From contig NZ_JAHNZO010000001.1 of NCBI RefSeq assembly GCF_018998565.1, positions 201,774 through 265,773 on the forward strand: 64,000 bases of DNA, in the 5' to 3' direction. Origin of the DNA: Paenibacillus oleatilyticus. Lineage in GTDB: Bacteria; Bacillota; Bacilli; Paenibacillales; NBRC-103111. The position numbers and the translations under genes are program-made. Of the stretch, positions 25,679 to 34,687 are shown piece by piece. Position 1 is the stretch's first letter. Each line of letters begins with the position of its first letter. The notes under the pieces are model-generated. The model ran no database searches. It saw only the letters and a list, made by a program, of their open reading frames with translations, and was not told the origin of the DNA.

Positions 25679-25710
25679 CTGAAGCTGGCATCTTAGGATG
25701 CCGGCTTTTT
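25679..25710 (+). terminator. Complete terminator, right flanking copy of element B
   Basis: AAGCTGGCATC-TTAG-GATGCCGGCTT followed by a T-tract; this is the functional end of the two-component operon transcript. Confidence 0.85.
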
Positions 25711-25840
25711 GGTTATTAGGGCACAGACGGATAAAGCGACACGTTCGCCTCGGAAGGTCATTCGCGGTATAATTGGAGCGGACAACGCGAGAAACGAGTC
25801 GGGCCCGTACGGCACGCATCGCACAAATGGAGGACAGATC

Positions 25841-26638
25841 ATGAGACATGGATTTTTGCTGGATTTGGACGGGACGCTGTACCATGGGGACCATCCGATC
25901 CCTTATGCGGCGGATTTTATCCGCTGGCTGCGGGAGAAAGACTACCCGTTCTTATATGTAACCAACAATTCGTCAAGGACGCCGGAGCAAGTTGCGGCGC
26001 ACCTCATCAAGACCGGGATCGAAGCCAAACCGGAGGAAGTGCTGACCTCCTCGCAAGCGGCCGTGATGTATTTGCAGGAAACCGGCGCCCGGAACGGACG
26101 CGTGCTGTGCATCGGCGAGGAAGGACTGCGAACGGCGCTGAAGGACGGCGGCTTCATACCCGTCACAGAGGACGCCCCGGTAGGAACGGTCGCTGCGGTC
26201 GTACAAGGCATCGACCGGGCGTTCCATTACGGCAAGCTGCTTGCGGCCGTCCGCTATATCCGCGGCGGAGCCCCGTACATCCTGACGAATCCCGATCACC
26301 TGCTGCCGTGGAACGGCGGGCTGACGCCGGGAGCCGGCTCCATCGCGGCTTCGATCGAACGGGCAAGCGAAACGCCACCCATCGTCATCGGGAAGCCTTC
26401 ACCGATCATTATGCGCTACGCCGTCACCAAGCTGGGGCTGACCCCTGGTGAGATTTGGACGGTCGGGGACAACCTGAACACCGATATCCGCGGCGGAGCC
26501 GACGCAGGCTGCCGGACGGCACTTGTGCTGACCGGACTGGCCAACGCCGCGAATGTGGACGAGCAGATGGCCCGGACGGGCGTGCGTCCCGAGCGGATCT
26601 GCACGCATCTGATGGAGCTGGCGGAAAGCCTCGGCTAA
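25841..26638 (+). CDS. HAD-IIA family phosphatase (NagD/YutF-like)
   Basis: 265 residues; ATG 25841 follows GGAGG. Motif I DLDGTLYHG (nucleophile Asp 7 region), motif II TNNSSRTP, motif III Lys in GKPSP and motif IV GDNLNTDI are all in place, and the large C2 cap domain lies between. The family dephosphorylates small sugars and nucleotides and often serves in metabolite repair. The stop overlaps the stop of the convergent VOC-DinB gene by a few bases. Confidence 0.9.
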   Translation: MRHGFLLDLDGTLYHGDHPIPYAADFIRWLREKDYPFLYVTNNSSRTPEQVAAHLIKTGIEAKPEEVLTSSQAAVMYLQETGARNGRVLCIGEEGLRTALKDGGFIPVTEDAPVGTVAAVVQGIDRAFHYGKLLAAVRYIRGGAPYILTNPDHLLPWNGGLTPGAGSIAASIERASETPPIVIGKPSPIIMRYAVTKLGLTPGEIWTVGDNLNTDIRGGADAGCRTALVLTGLANAANVDEQMARTGVRPERICTHLMELAESLG

Positions 26639-27513
26639 TCGATGGCGTGCCGCTTCCGGATCTCGCCGATCCGGCGAATGTGGACGTTCGCGTGGCCGGC
26701 CATCATTTTCATCAGGCGGCCGGCCGTCTCCTCCTTGCCGGAGGCGATGACGCTGCGGGCCAGCGCTCCCGGCGTATGCTCGCATACGCTAAGCACGTGC
26801 TCGCGCAGCAGCCGGAACAGCGCGACTTCGGCGCGGACCGGCCGCGAGGCGTAATGCATGCCCGCAGCCCACGCGTCCTGCGAGAAGCCGTTGCCGTTGT
26901 AGGCGCGTCCGCGCTCCGGCCCGGCCAAAGCGAACTTGAGCTTGTGCAGCGCCGCAAGCTCAAGATCCACCACATGGAGCACCTGCTCGCGGATGCTCCA
27001 TGTGCCGGGCGCCCGGGCCAGATCGAGCCCGGCCTCGCCAAGCCCTTCCAGCGCGGCCTCCAGCCGGTCCGGCCCCGCTGCGAACAAAGCGAGCGTTTCC
27101 TCGGCGCTCGGAAACAGCTCCTGCCAGTACGCCGCGCGGTAGCCCTCCGGCGTCGTGATCGTGACGGTCCGCCAGCAGCCCGGCTCCGTCTCGTCGAACC
27201 AGCGCCCGCCGGCTTCCGCGGCGCGCTGCTGGAGCCGCTCCAGCGCCTCGCCGGGCGGCGCTGTCACATAAAACCGGCTGCCGGGCGACAGCTCCCGGCA
27301 AGCCGGAGCTTGCAGGCGGCGGAGCGCTTCCGCCGCCGTGCCTTCCGCGGCGAGCAGCGCTGCATCGCCGCCGGGCTGACGCAGCAGCGCGTAGCCCGCT
27401 GCCGCACACAGCTCCAGGCGCTCCCAGCCGAGCGCCTGCTCGTAAAAGCGCAGCGCCGCCGTCATCTCCGGCACGCGCAGCAGCAGCTTCGCTTGACCCA
27501 AGCCGGTTTCCAT
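26635..27513 (-). CDS. Fusion of a VOC (glyoxalase-like) domain and a DinB-like metal-binding domain
   Basis: 292 residues in two parts. Residues about 5-130 follow the VOC pattern (AKLLLRVPEMTAALRFYEQALGWER; later ITTPEGYRAAYWQEL). Residues about 140-290 are a four-helix DinB_2-type domain: WSIREQVLHVVDLE and GHANVHIRRIGEI carry the two conserved His positions for metal, with HYASRPV between. DinB-type domains act in thiol-dependent transferases and in uncharacterised proteins. The fusion suggests a small-molecule modification or detoxification enzyme, but no substrate can be given. Very GC-rich. Confidence 0.75.
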   Translation of the reverse strand: METGLGQAKLLLRVPEMTAALRFYEQALGWERLELCAAAGYALLRQPGGDAALLAAEGTAAEALRRLQAPACRELSPGSRFYVTAPPGEALERLQQRAAEAGGRWFDETEPGCWRTVTITTPEGYRAAYWQELFPSAEETLALFAAGPDRLEAALEGLGEAGLDLARAPGTWSIREQVLHVVDLELAALHKLKFALAGPERGRAYNGNGFSQDAWAAGMHYASRPVRAEVALFRLLREHVLSVCEHTPGALARSVIASGKEETAGRLMKMMAGHANVHIRRIGEIRKRHAID

Positions 27514-27593
27514 TCTCCTTCCCCCTTTGCAAAAGCTGTGACGGATTTAGCCCTATTTTACCATATACCGGTCCAACGAACGCCGGAAACGAA

Positions 27594-27626
27594 CAAACAC
27601 CGCCCTTTGCGAAGGAGCGGTGTTTG
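27594..27626 (-). terminator. Terminator of the cystine transporter gene
   Basis: On the minus strand AAACACCGCTCC pairs with the following GGGCGGTGTTT, then TTGTT. Confidence 0.75.
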
Positions 27627-27660
27627 GCTTTGTTAGAGATTATTTTATTTCCGATTCGTG

Positions 27661-29031
27661 TCAACCGGCGACCACAGTTTTGGACCCGCCTTTGCGCGAA
27701 GACACGTCATAGTTTTCGAGCTCTTCGTCCGCTTCGTTGTTGAACGCCTCGCGGTCGAATTCTTTCTCCGTTACGGCGACGACAAGAGAGCTGACGGTCG
27801 TCCCCGTTGCGTTGATGGCCGTCCGGGCCATATCGAGAATCGCGTCGATGCCGAGTACCATCGCCATCCCCTCGATCGGAAGACCGACGCTGGCCAGCAC
27901 GACCGTCGTCGAGATCGAAGCCGGTCCGGGTACCCCGGCTACGCCGACGGAAGCGATCATCGCCGAGCCGACGATGAGCAGGTAATGCGTGATCGTCAGA
28001 TCGATGCCGAACACTTTGGCGACAAAGATCGCGACAATCGCGGGATACAAGCCGCCGCAGCCGTTCATGTTGATGGTAGCGCCCAGCGGAGCGACGAAGC
28101 TGGCAATCCGGTCGGATACTTTAAGCCGCTTCGTGATAACCTCCAGGTTGACCGGCAGCGTCGCATAGCTGCTCCGCGTCGTGAAAGCGACGGCCAGCAC
28201 GGGATAAATCTTTTTCAGGAAGCGGAGCGGGTTGACCCGCGCCACGAACGTCACCAGGAAGCCGTAAGTCAGAACGAAGTGCAGCAAGCAAGCGATGTAA
28301 ACGGCAATGACCACTTTGCCCATCGGCAGCAGCGAAGCGAGGCCGTATTTCGCAGCCATCGCCGCCATCAGTCCGAACACGCCGTAAGGCGTCAGGCGGA
28401 TGATCAGCTTCGTCACACGGAACATCACGACGGCGAACGATTGAATGACTTCCTTGATCGGCCGGACCGATTCCGGCTTGCGGTTGCCTTCGATCGTAAT
28501 GGCGACCGCGACGAACATGGCAAATACGATCACTGGCACGACCTTGCCGGTAGCCATCTCGTTCACCGGGTTTGCCGGTACGAGATCCATAAATACTTTC
28601 AGGAACGACGGAATTTCTCTGGCGGCGAATTTCGCATCCTGCACGTACGGAATGCCAGCGCCCGGATCGATGATCACCGCAACGACGACACCGATGGCCG
28701 CCGCGATACCGGTCGTGATCAGGAACAAGGCGATCGTTTTCGTTCCGATCTTCCGAAGCATATTCGGATCGGATACGGACGTAATGCTGGAAATGATCGT
28801 TGCGATGACGAGCGGCATAACGATCATTTTGATCAGGTTGACGTAGATGGAGCCGATCGTTCCGAGATCTGTCGCCTCTTTACCGAACACCGCCCCGACG
28901 ACCACGCCGAGCACCATGGCGATTAATACGCGCGTCCCGAAACCTACCTTTTTCTTGGCCGCGAAAAATAGCAACAGCAGGACTACGACAGCAACAGCCC
29001 AGCTGGCAATGTATAGGGAATTCACAATCAT
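27661..29031 (-). CDS. tcyP: L-cystine (dicarboxylate/amino acid:cation) symporter, TcyP-like
   Basis: 456 residues with about ten membrane segments. It belongs to the DAACS family (sodium or proton-driven uptake of acidic amino acids and cystine). TRSSYATLPVN, the hairpin ATINMNGCGGLYPA and GVAGVPGPAS are conserved loops, and the form NMNGCxGLYPA is the one I associate with TcyP cystine transporters. ATG 29031 is only three bases from AGGAGG; a GTG two codons on (29025) has better spacing. Strong promoter upstream. It imports cystine from the medium. Confidence 0.82.
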   Translation of the reverse strand: MIVNSLYIASWAVAVVVLLLLFFAAKKKVGFGTRVLIAMVLGVVVGAVFGKEATDLGTIGSIYVNLIKMIVMPLVIATIISSITSVSDPNMLRKIGTKTIALFLITTGIAAAIGVVVAVIIDPGAGIPYVQDAKFAAREIPSFLKVFMDLVPANPVNEMATGKVVPVIVFAMFVAVAITIEGNRKPESVRPIKEVIQSFAVVMFRVTKLIIRLTPYGVFGLMAAMAAKYGLASLLPMGKVVIAVYIACLLHFVLTYGFLVTFVARVNPLRFLKKIYPVLAVAFTTRSSYATLPVNLEVITKRLKVSDRIASFVAPLGATINMNGCGGLYPAIVAIFVAKVFGIDLTITHYLLIVGSAMIASVGVAGVPGPASISTTVVLASVGLPIEGMAMVLGIDAILDMARTAINATGTTVSSLVVAVTEKEFDREAFNNEADEELENYDVSSRKGGSKTVVAG

Positions 29032-29079
29032 GCGCCTCCTCAAGAGTATATCCTAATAATCCCCACTCGTTTACTAGGT

Positions 29080-29108
29080 ATTCTATGCCCATTTCCGGCG
29101 GCTGTCAA
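29080..29108 (-). promoter_or_regulatory. Promoter of tcyP
   Basis: On the minus strand TTGACA (29103-29108), a 17-base spacer and TAGAAT (29080-29085). A TAGCAATAA block just upstream matches one half of the remembered CymR site, but the other half is not seen. Confidence 0.8.
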
Positions 29109-29162
29109 TAAGTATTTTATTGCTAAATTATTTTTTCGCGGGCCATCCGGCGACAAAACCGG

Positions 29163-29375
29163 CTATTCTCTTAAGGCGTCTCTTAATTTCGTCGATTCGT
29201 ACCGCCGGTCCGCCGACTGCGCGAGCGCTTTGCGCAGCCGCTTGTTTTCGCCCGCCAGCCTCTCGATTTCTCCGATCAGTTCGAGGGCGAAGGCTTGAGC
29301 CGCCTCGCCGGGTTCCCGGCTAACGGAGGCCGCCCTTTCTTTATATTCGTTCAACCGCTCTTCTATGCTTTTCAT
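29163..29375 (-). CDS. Small coiled-coil protein downstream of the Lhr helicase
   Basis: 70 residues from ATG 29375 (AAAGGA upstream). The sequence is rich in Glu, Lys, Arg and Ala with heptad-like spacing (SIEERLNEYKERA; IGEIERLAGENKRLRKAL), so a helical coiled coil is likely. I do not recognise a family. It begins 28 bases after the helicase stop on the same strand, so it is probably cotranscribed. Confidence 0.55.
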   Translation of the reverse strand: MKSIEERLNEYKERAASVSREPGEAAQAFALELIGEIERLAGENKRLRKALAQSADRRYESTKLRDALRE

Positions 29376-29403
29376 CCGGTTCATCCTTTCCCAAAAGCAA
29401 AAT

Positions 29404-32400
29404 TTATCGCAACGAGCTTGGCCACAGGACGAGCGAAGCGCGGTCGGCCTCCGCTCCGAGCTGCCGCAGCGTCCCCGCGGCAGGCGTGTCCAGCACCGGC
29501 TCCCCGTTCCATGTATCGATGACCACTTTGCGGACACCCGGCTTCTTCAAAACCGATTGCAGCACGGCCCGAAGCGACTGCAGCCGCTCTTCCTCCGGCA
29601 GCCATGCCTCTTCCTGCACGCCGGCCAGCGCGTGCAGCGTGTGCATGCGCCTGCCGTTATTTTCGCACCACAACACCCAGCGCCCGTCGCGGAAGACGAG
29701 ATCGTTGCCCGGCTTGCGGGCAAAAGCGACGCCCGGCAAGGCCGGCCATCTTACCGTCAATCCGAACGGATTGGCGGGATCGGCGGCCGGAAGCAGCACC
29801 GTTTCGCCGCCTCCCGCTTCCCAGACCGCCTCCCGGAGACGCCCTACCGTCTCCGGCGCGGCAAACTGCATCGCCGCAATATCCCGGACCCAGAAGCCGC
29901 GGGTCAGCATCCCCCACAGCTCCAGCTGCTTCAACGAGCCGTACACATCGTCCCAGGACCACGGCAGCAGCGTACCGGCGAGGTCCCGCGTAAGCAGCGC
30001 GCTGCCGTCCAGCGCTTGCTTGACCCAAGCGCCGAGCGAGTCGCCTCCGCCCGGCTGCTCCTCCGCCAGCGTCTCCAGCGCATACCAGCGGCCAAGGCCG
30101 GATTGGAATTTGGCGGCGGTTTTGGCCGTGGTCTTCCTGCCGCTTCCGTTCATCCGCAGCGGCGCAAACTGGTCGTTGGAGACTAGCCCCTCCCAAGCCA
30201 GCTCGATCAAATCCCCCGTCAGCTCCGATGGGACGCTTCCCGTTTCACGGCTGAGCGCCGACAGGAAGCTTGCGCCCTTACGCCGGAGCAGCTCCACCAG
30301 CGGCTCGTGCTTCGAGGCCGTTCCCCGCTTGAGCAGAGGGGCGTAAAGTTCCTTCGCTTCCGCCAGAAAGAAGGCGACCCGGCCTTCCTTCTCACCCGCT
30401 TCCTTGCGCCCGATCCAGATCACCTCGCCCGCCGCGCACAGCCGGTCGAGCGTTTCTTTGCGGTAATCGGTCAAGCGCAAAGGAAACACCGACGCCTCCC
30501 ATTCGGACAGTGGCAAAAACCAGCCCTGCAGCTTGCCGATCACGTCCCGGAGCCCCTCTTCCCCGCTGAGGCGGCTGCCCGGAAGGACATGCTGCGCGGC
30601 CATCAAGAACCGGCAGTACCGGACCGGATCGACCGGATCGGCCTGCCCGCGCAGCGCCCGTTCGGCTCTGCGAATCCGGCGCTCTGCCGTTTCGCGGCTC
30701 ACCCAAGTCCGCGGCCCGTCTTCGCTTCCGCCAAGAGCCGGTTCGATCGTCCCGTCCGCGGCCCATTGCCTCACGAGATCGTCGACAAGCGGCAAAGCCG
30801 CGCCATACCGGGCGGCAAGCTCTTCCGCCGTAAATGACGCGCGGTGCTCCATGTAACGGGTCAGCACAAACCGCGCGGCCAGCGGATCGTCTGCAAACCG
30901 CGCATACGTATCCGCTTCGTCGGAGCAGATCCAGCGCTCTTCTCCGCCGACTTCGATCTGGCGCGCTTTGCCTTCCTCTTCCAATCGGCGGAGCAGCCTG
31001 CCGATTTCTTCCACCTGCCCCGCCTCGTCGGCGCCGCTATCGGCGGCCAGCCTCGCCATCTCGGCGACGGTCCGGTCGCCTCGCTGCTTCAGAATGCGCA
31101 GCAGCGTCTCCGGCTGCTCCAGCGGGGCGGAAGCCGGCCACGGCTCCTCCTCCGCAGCGTCCCGGTCCGGCTGCCCGGCCCCCAGCACCGGGCTCTCGCC
31201 GAACAGCCGTCCGGCCTGCGCCCGCTCCAGACCGAGCAGTTGCAGTTGAATATCTTTGCCGACGGCGTCGGACTCGTAAATTTGGGCGCCCATGAACTCG
31301 GTCAGAAACGCCGCGGCCAGCGGCGAAGGAAATAGGCTCTCGCGCACGTTCACCTCGAGCGCTCCGGCCTCAATCTGCTCCAGCGCCTCCCGCACCCGCG
31401 GCATGTCCAGCTCCTCCTGCAGGCAAATGCGCATCGCCTCACCGAGAAAAGGAAACCGCTCGGCGTACGGCAGCGATTCCCGCAGCAGCTCCTCGCTGCG
31501 CAGCCGCTTCTTCCACGCTGGCGTCCGCGTAAAGCTTCGCGACAGCAGCAGCGACGTCTCGGCCAGACGGCGGAACGCCGCCCCGAACTGCGGCGAAGAC
31601 GGCACCGCCTCGCGCAGCAGCGCTTCGAGCCGGGCGGACGTCACACCGCGAAGCATCGCCACGAAGCTTGCGGCCATTCCTTCGTCGGCGCCGGACAAGA
31701 CAAAATGAATGCCGTTGTCCTTGGCATTCGCGAATAGCCGCACGGGGAACCGCTCCTCCCCATGCTGCCGAAGCGCCAGCAGCCACGTGCGGTTGAACGT
31801 CCGGCCGAACGTGCTGTGCACGATGACATGCCACTGCTTCAGCTCGTCCCGGAACCGCTCGATGACGATGCGGCGATGTGTCGGCACCGTCGACACGGCC
31901 TTCTGCGACCGAACCAGCGCAATCAGCTCGCCCGCGGCTCCGGCGTCCAGCCCGTAATCCCGGGTAAGCCAGTCGAGCGTGCTATGCGGCTCCTCCCGTT
32001 CGAGCCGGCGCTCCAGCTCGTCCATGAACTTCCCGATGTCCCGCGACAATTCATACGTGCGACCCTGCCCTTCGCCCCGCCAAAACGGAATCTCGCTGAA
32101 CCGGTTGCCCGCTTCGACGACGTACACCCGGTCGTTTTTGATCGATTGAATTTTCCAGGACGACGTTCCAAGCTGGAACACGTCGCCGACCCGGCTTTCG
32201 TGAATATATTCCTCGTCCAGCTCGCCGATGTGCACACGTCTGTCCGCATGATGCACCGGGTAGGCGCTGCTCTGGGGAATCGTGCCGGCCCCCATAATGG
32301 CGGCCATACCCGTTACCCCTCGGCGGGACAGTACGCCTGTGTCGCGGTTCCAATCCAGGAGAGGACGAACGAACGGGTAATACCCGGACAGCACCTGCAG

Positions 32401-33915
32401 CACGTCCAATAGCCGCTCCCGCGGAAAATCCCGGTACCCGTAGCTGCCGGCCAACACGCGGGCCAGTTCATGGATCGTCCAGTCGCCCCCCGCCACCATC
32501 GCCGCAATTTGCTGGCACAAAACGTCCAGCGACTGCACCGGGATGCGGATTTCCTCAATGTCGCGCTCCAGCACGCGGCGGGACAGCACGGCACATTCCG
32601 GCAGTTGGCCGCGGCTGCGCGCCAGAATGACGCCCCGGCTGACGCCGCCTACGCTGTGTCCGGCCCGGCCGATGCGCTGAATTCCCGCGGCTGCGCTCTT
32701 CGGCGAATCGATCTGCACCACGAGATCGATATGGCCGACGTCGATGCCCAGCTCCAGCGAAGACGTCGCTACGAGGCAGCGAAGCTCGCCCGCTTTGAGC
32801 GCGCGCTCCACCTCAAGCCGCTGCTCCCGGGAGACGCTGCCGTGATGCGAGCGGGCCAATTCGTAGCCGACATGGTCGTTCAGCCGCAGCGTCAGCCGCT
32901 CGCACAGCCGCCGGTTGTTGGCGAAGATCAGCACGGACCGGCTTCCTTCCATAAGCTTCACGAGACGTTCGGTGACCGGCCCCCAGACGGCTTCCTGCTT
33001 GTCCTGCGTAATGAACGTTTGCTCCGGCATCGTGACGACAAGCTGAAGCGCTTTGTCCATTCGGCTCTCCACAATGTTCACCGGACGAGGCCGCATGGGG
33101 ACGTCCGCAATCGTTTCATGACCGGCTTCCACAGCCACATCCGCGCCCGCTACGGTCTCGTCCGATCCGGCACCCCTTCCGGTTTGAGCTTCATCCGACC
33201 CGCTACCTTCCGCCATCGCCTCGCCGTTCGAGCCCCCTGTTTCCGCAGGCTCCCAGCCTCCGAGAAAACGGGCGACCCGCTCGATCGGCTTCTGCGTCGC
33301 CGACACGCCGATGCGCTGCGGGGAACGGCCGCACCAAGCGACGAGACGCTCCAGCGTCACCGACAAATGCAGTCCTCTGGCTCCTTCGGCCAGGTCGTGA
33401 ATTTCGTCTACAATCACATGGCGAACGGTCCGCAGCATGTCTCTGCCTTTCAGAGACGTTAGCAAAATATACAGCGACTCGGGTGTCGTCACGAGCACGT
33501 CCGGCGGCTGCCGCAGCATCGACGCCCGGGTGCTCTGCGTCGTATCGCCCGTACGGACGCCAACGGTCAACCCCGGCCACGGCAGGCCGGTCTCCTCCGC
33601 CGTCCGCTCCAATTGATCGATGAAGCCGACAACGTGATGGTGAATATCGTTGTTCAGCGCCTTGAGCGGCGTGACGTACAGCAGCTTAACTCCCCGGACC
33701 GCTCCGTCCGCGGCCTTCCCGGTCACGATCCGGTCCAAGCAGGGCAGCAGCGCCGCAAGCGTCTTGCCCGAACCCGTCGGCGCGGCGATCAAGGTATGAG
33801 CGCCCGAACCGATCGACTCCCACGCCCGCAGTTGCACCTCCGTCGGCTTCCCGAACGTCTGCCCGAACCAGGCGGCAAGCAGCGGATGAAACCCGATTGG
33901 CGACTCCGCATCCAT
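29404..33915 (-). CDS. lhr: Giant Lhr-type superfamily 2 DNA helicase
   Basis: 1503 residues, the size of full-length bacterial Lhr. ATG 33915 lies after AAGGGGAAA. Motifs in order: Q-like PTEVQLRAWESI, Walker A APTGSGKT (about 44), motif II DEIH, SATQKP, then the second RecA domain (VATSSLELGIDVGHID, QRIGRAGHS), a winged helix and the Lhr-specific beta domain, and a long C-terminal region. Lhr translocates on single-stranded DNA 3' to 5' and unwinds RNA:DNA hybrids in mycobacteria. Residues about 222-290, between RecA halves, are an acidic Gly/Glu/Ala-rich insert that looks disordered. A small coiled-coil gene follows. Confidence 0.9.
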   Translation of the reverse strand: MDAESPIGFHPLLAAWFGQTFGKPTEVQLRAWESIGSGAHTLIAAPTGSGKTLAALLPCLDRIVTGKAADGAVRGVKLLYVTPLKALNNDIHHHVVGFIDQLERTAEETGLPWPGLTVGVRTGDTTQSTRASMLRQPPDVLVTTPESLYILLTSLKGRDMLRTVRHVIVDEIHDLAEGARGLHLSVTLERLVAWCGRSPQRIGVSATQKPIERVARFLGGWEPAETGGSNGEAMAEGSGSDEAQTGRGAGSDETVAGADVAVEAGHETIADVPMRPRPVNIVESRMDKALQLVVTMPEQTFITQDKQEAVWGPVTERLVKLMEGSRSVLIFANNRRLCERLTLRLNDHVGYELARSHHGSVSREQRLEVERALKAGELRCLVATSSLELGIDVGHIDLVVQIDSPKSAAAGIQRIGRAGHSVGGVSRGVILARSRGQLPECAVLSRRVLERDIEEIRIPVQSLDVLCQQIAAMVAGGDWTIHELARVLAGSYGYRDFPRERLLDVLQVLSGYYPFVRPLLDWNRDTGVLSRRGVTGMAAIMGAGTIPQSSAYPVHHADRRVHIGELDEEYIHESRVGDVFQLGTSSWKIQSIKNDRVYVVEAGNRFSEIPFWRGEGQGRTYELSRDIGKFMDELERRLEREEPHSTLDWLTRDYGLDAGAAGELIALVRSQKAVSTVPTHRRIVIERFRDELKQWHVIVHSTFGRTFNRTWLLALRQHGEERFPVRLFANAKDNGIHFVLSGADEGMAASFVAMLRGVTSARLEALLREAVPSSPQFGAAFRRLAETSLLLSRSFTRTPAWKKRLRSEELLRESLPYAERFPFLGEAMRICLQEELDMPRVREALEQIEAGALEVNVRESLFPSPLAAAFLTEFMGAQIYESDAVGKDIQLQLLGLERAQAGRLFGESPVLGAGQPDRDAAEEEPWPASAPLEQPETLLRILKQRGDRTVAEMARLAADSGADEAGQVEEIGRLLRRLEEEGKARQIEVGGEERWICSDEADTYARFADDPLAARFVLTRYMEHRASFTAEELAARYGAALPLVDDLVRQWAADGTIEPALGGSEDGPRTWVSRETAERRIRRAERALRGQADPVDPVRYCRFLMAAQHVLPGSRLSGEEGLRDVIGKLQGWFLPLSEWEASVFPLRLTDYRKETLDRLCAAGEVIWIGRKEAGEKEGRVAFFLAEAKELYAPLLKRGTASKHEPLVELLRRKGASFLSALSRETGSVPSELTGDLIELAWEGLVSNDQFAPLRMNGSGRKTTAKTAAKFQSGLGRWYALETLAEEQPGGGDSLGAWVKQALDGSALLTRDLAGTLLPWSWDDVYGSLKQLELWGMLTRGFWVRDIAAMQFAAPETVGRLREAVWEAGGGETVLLPAADPANPFGLTVRWPALPGVAFARKPGNDLVFRDGRWVLWCENNGRRMHTLHALAGVQEEAWLPEEERLQSLRAVLQSVLKKPGVRKVVIDTWNGEPVLDTPAAGTLRQLGAEADRASLVLWPSSLR

Positions 33916-34045
33916 GTTCGTTTCCCCTTCTTCCCCTAAATTTCTTCCCAAATGTACGTTCGATATCGGTATCATACCAAAAAACAGGCGCCGGCACATC
34001 CAAGCGAAATTCCGTCTTCCCCGCCGTCCGGGCCGCTGTCTTCCA

Positions 34046-34074
34046 TTGACACATGTTCAACTCGGTGCTACGAT
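34046..34074 (+). promoter_or_regulatory. Promoter of the second MarR gene
   Basis: TTGACA (34046-34051), a 17-base spacer and TACGAT (34069-34074), followed by an AT-rich leader of about 70 bases. Confidence 0.65.
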
Positions 34075-34146
34075 TCATTCGAATAAATTAAATCTAACCT
34101 ATTAACACTTTAAATATCGGATTATTCAAATGAGGAGCTGAAAAGC

Positions 34147-34581
34147 ATGGCTGATCCTATGGATCACGCGATCGAGCGGTTTGAAAAAGCGTTTTTTACA
34201 ATGTTCCAAAAACTCGGGCCGGGGTTGGCATTGCCTGCCGATCTGAATTTGACGGGGCCCCAGATCATGATGCTGTATACGATCGTCCGGTGCGAGCCGT
34301 GCCAGGTCGGCCGGCTGGCCCAACGGATGGAAGTGACGCCGAGCGCGATTACCGTCATGATCGACCGTCTGGTACAAAACGGGTTCGTGCACCGGAGACA
34401 CGACGAGAACGACAGGCGCGTCGTGCTTCTGGAAGCGACCGAACAGGCGCGCGAAGCGCTGCTCCGTATCCGGGCGCTCCGTTCGGAAGTGATCAACACC
34501 TACTTGTCCTATCTGGAGCCGCACGAATTGGAGCCGTTCCTGCAAAGCTTCGAGAAAATCGCCCATAAAATGTCCGAGTAA
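34147..34581 (+). CDS. MarR-family transcriptional regulator
   Basis: 144 residues. The winged helix-turn-helix is clear (VGRLAQRMEVTPSAITVMIDRL; wing HDENDRRVVLLEATEQ). ATG 34147 follows GAGGAG. It is divergent from the helicase gene and has no cotranscribed partner before a terminator, so its target is not evident from context. Confidence 0.88.
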   Translation: MADPMDHAIERFEKAFFTMFQKLGPGLALPADLNLTGPQIMMLYTIVRCEPCQVGRLAQRMEVTPSAITVMIDRLVQNGFVHRRHDENDRRVVLLEATEQAREALLRIRALRSEVINTYLSYLEPHELEPFLQSFEKIAHKMSE

Positions 34582-34589
34582 GACATAAA

Positions 34590-34678
34590 AAGGACCGCCC
34601 TAATGAGCTGCCCCCCAATGGTTAGACATAGCCTAACCCCCTTGGAGGCGAGATCATCGGAGCGGTCCTCTTTATGAT
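34590..34678. terminator. Long nested hairpin terminator between convergent genes
   Basis: AGGACCGC pairs with GCGGTCCT at the base; ATGA/TCAT, CCAA/TTGG and GGTTAG/CTAACC pair further in, so nearly the whole 85 bases fold into one interrupted hairpin. It is far longer than the other terminators here. Confidence 0.65.
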
Positions 34679-34687
34679 TATTTTCGC

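Noticed and set aside
26455..27636. 393-codon plus-strand frame
   Set aside because: It crosses the end of the HAD gene and lies opposite the VOC-DinB gene; Arg-rich composition and no ribosome site.
27658..28926. 422-codon plus-strand frame
   Set aside because: Antisense of the cystine symporter; its His/Asp/Arg-rich product is typical of a shadow frame.
29041..29160. A complete CymR operator upstream of tcyP
   Set aside because: Only one half-site (TAGCAATAA) fits the remembered consensus; the partner half is absent.
34598..34665. Left end of an IS3-family insertion sequence in the long hairpin
   Set aside because: TGAGCTGCCCCC followed by TTAGACA recalls such ends, but no transposase, right end or target repeat is present; the whole region is explained as one nested hairpin.
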